Below are positions 7,406 to 8,081 of a stretch of 8,081 bases of DNA, one piece after another (position 1 is the stretch's first letter; each line of letters starts with the position of its first letter). The notes beneath the pieces are model-generated. The model was not told where the DNA came from. It searched no databases and worked only from the letters and a program-made list of their open reading frames with translations. The translations under genes and the position numbers were made by a program. The stretch lies in assembly GCA_937889795.1 (NCBI GenBank), contig CALBZH010000168.1, positions 1-8,081 on the forward strand. Direction: 5' to 3'. The stretch comes from an uncultured Syntrophobacteraceae bacterium (GTDB taxonomy: Bacteria; Desulfobacterota; Syntrophobacteria; Syntrophobacterales; Syntrophobacteraceae).

Positions 7406-7456
7406 GCGGGTGCGCCCCCGAGCGCTGGCTTCTGCTCTCGGAGAAGGAGCACCCGC
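7406..7456. repeat. Structured inverted repeat after the barrel gene
   Basis: GCGGGTGC (7406-7413) pairs perfectly with GCACCCGC (7449-7456). Within the loop, CCGAG and CTCGG pair again, followed by GC/GC past a single mismatch. The result is a two-tier hairpin about 55 bp after the barrel gene's stop. No T-run follows, so intrinsic termination is not clear. It may terminate or protect the upstream transcript, or end a factor-dependent one. Confidence 0.4.
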
Positions 7457-7571
7457 ATGAGGGGAGGTCTGGCGTGGTCAGCAGCTTTGCGAGCGTGCCT
7501 GGCCATCCCACACGACCCTGTCGTGGCTTGAATCGCCGGCGAGACTCCGTTTAGATTCCTTCCCGGATTTA

Positions 7572-7587
7572 TGTCAGAATTCTGACA
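7572..7587. promoter_or_regulatory. 16-bp palindrome, likely activator site
   Basis: TGTCAGAATTCTGACA is a perfect palindrome centred about 100 bp upstream of the transcript start predicted from the -24/-12 promoter. That is the usual distance for the enhancer of an NtrC-family sigma-54 activator. Its GTCA...TGAC symmetry resembles sites described for FleQ-type regulators. A TGTCA half-site lies 36 bp downstream (7608-7612). The regulator is not encoded in this window. Confidence 0.6.
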
Positions 7588-7653
7588 GTATACCCCTGCC
7601 TCTGCAGTGTCAAAAAATTGTTCTAATCCTTCCGAAAGCGCAATCCATCACGC

Positions 7654-7668
7654 CGGTACACCTTTTGC
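7654..7668 (+). promoter_or_regulatory. Sigma-54 (-24/-12) promoter of flgB
   Basis: CGGTACACCTTTTGC matches the sigma-54 consensus TGGCACG-N4-TTGC at GG, AC and TTGC, with the invariant GG (7655-7656) and GC (7667-7668) exactly 10 bp apart. Transcription would start near 7680, giving a leader of about 29 nt before the flgB ATG. Sigma-54 control of rod genes is common in polar-flagellated Proteobacteria and Desulfobacterota. The palindrome at 7572-7587 is the probable enhancer. Confidence 0.75.
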
Positions 7669-7708
7669 TTTTGCTTTGCCGCGAACCCGCGACAAGGGAG
7701 GAGCATTC

Positions 7709-8081
7709 ATGGGTGATTTTGGATTTGTGTTCGATCGCACCATTCAGTTGATGCAGGACCGTTTGCAGCTGAACTCCGCCAACCAGAAAGTGGTGTCCGG
7801 TAATCTCGCGAACATCAACACGCCGGGCTACAAGGCCAAGTCCATGGCCTTTGAAGACGTGCTCCGCGAGTCGATGGAAGATCAGGGTGCGAAGCTCGTG
7901 CAATCCAATTTGAAGCACATCGATCCGGGCGACACCATTGGGGCCATGAAAGCCGCGGAAGTGGTGGAATCCGGTCCCGTTGATCTGGACACCGAGATGA
8001 TGAAGCTCTCTCGCAACAGCATTGAGTACCAGTTCATGATCAGCATGCTCAACAAGAAGTTCACCATGATCAAGAACGCCA
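7709..8081 (+). CDS. flgB: Flagellar basal-body rod protein FlgB, 3' end cut off
   Basis: FlgB is a proximal rod subunit that joins the MS ring and export gate to the rest of the flagellar rod; it is exported by the flagellar type III apparatus without a Sec signal. The first 124 codons are present, and the window ends before the stop; the family is usually about 130-140 residues, so nearly all of it is here. The N-terminal rod motif is clear: NQKVVSGNLANINTPGYKAK at residues 25-44. The C-terminal heptad-like region VDLDTEMMKLSRNSIEYQFM (91-110), followed by ISMLNKKFTMIKNA, is also typical. The two helices and variable middle fit the family. The start has a strong ribosome site, GGGAGGAG, 5 nt upstream of the ATG. 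The sigma-54 promoter and palindrome upstream suggest a flagellar activator. The genes flgC and fliE are expected next, beyond the window. Confidence 0.97.
   Translation, partial: MGDFGFVFDRTIQLMQDRLQLNSANQKVVSGNLANINTPGYKAKSMAFEDVLRESMEDQGAKLVQSNLKHIDPGDTIGAMKAAEVVESGPVDLDTEMMKLSRNSIEYQFMISMLNKKFTMIKNA

Larger units (their letters stand above)
7352..7708. other. Intergenic control region before flgB
   Basis: This 357-bp stretch has no convincing gene. From left to right it holds a structured inverted repeat (7406-7456), a 24-codon frame (7457-7531) with AGGAG 7 nt upstream, a perfect 16-bp palindrome (7572-7587), a lone TGTCA half-site (7608-7612), a -24/-12 promoter (7654-7668) and the flgB ribosome site GGGAGGAG. 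The minus-strand frame over 7506-7228 overlaps the barrel gene and looks like a shadow. Confidence 0.6.

Noticed and set aside
1..8081. CRISPR array, tRNA, rRNA or complete insertion sequence
   Set aside because: No regularly spaced repeats, no cloverleaf or rRNA-like sequence, and no transposase with flanking inverted repeats were seen.

Overview
The window looks like chromosomal DNA of a flagellated, Gram-negative bacterium with moderately high GC. It encodes a flagellar rod protein, an outer-membrane beta-barrel, Sec signal peptides and an apparent sigma-54 promoter. A membrane Ser/Thr kinase with a beta-propeller sensor next to a CsgG/FlgO-like TPR protein is a combination common in Desulfobacterota (former Deltaproteobacteria) and Acidobacteria. 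I favour Desulfobacterota, but this is inference from gene content only.

Layout. Positions 1-510 hold no convincing gene but contain two inverted repeats, one of them a strong 35-nt hairpin, plus a possible gene relic on the minus strand. Positions 511-3222 (+) encode a 903-residue eukaryote-like Ser/Thr kinase with one membrane segment and a PD40/TolB-type propeller outside the membrane. Converging on it, 3330-4817 (-) encodes an exported PhoA-type alkaline phosphatase with its full set of metal and catalytic residues. The 269-bp gap that follows is a divergent promoter region. It leads into an apparent two-gene operon (+): an exported CsgG/FlgO-like protein with a TPR-like segment (5087-6019) and an outer-membrane beta-barrel protein (6068-7351). 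A 357-bp intergenic region then carries a structured inverted repeat, a perfect 16-bp palindrome and a good -24/-12 promoter. It leads into flgB (7709 onward), which runs off the end of the window and presumably begins a flgB-flgC-fliE type operon.

How the parts fit. The best supported regulatory unit is the flgB control region: a sigma-54 promoter with an enhancer-like palindrome about 100 bp upstream of the predicted transcript start. This is the standard arrangement for flagellar genes driven by an NtrC/FleQ-type activator. The CsgG/FlgO-like protein and the barrel protein form a cell-envelope pair directly upstream. Whether they serve the flagellum, secretion or something else is open. 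The kinase and phosphatase have no demonstrated link to each other or to the flagellar genes. Nothing here is a proven new system. The most worthwhile leads are the CsgG-like/barrel pair beside flgB, the flgB control region and the unexplained structured DNA at 1-510.
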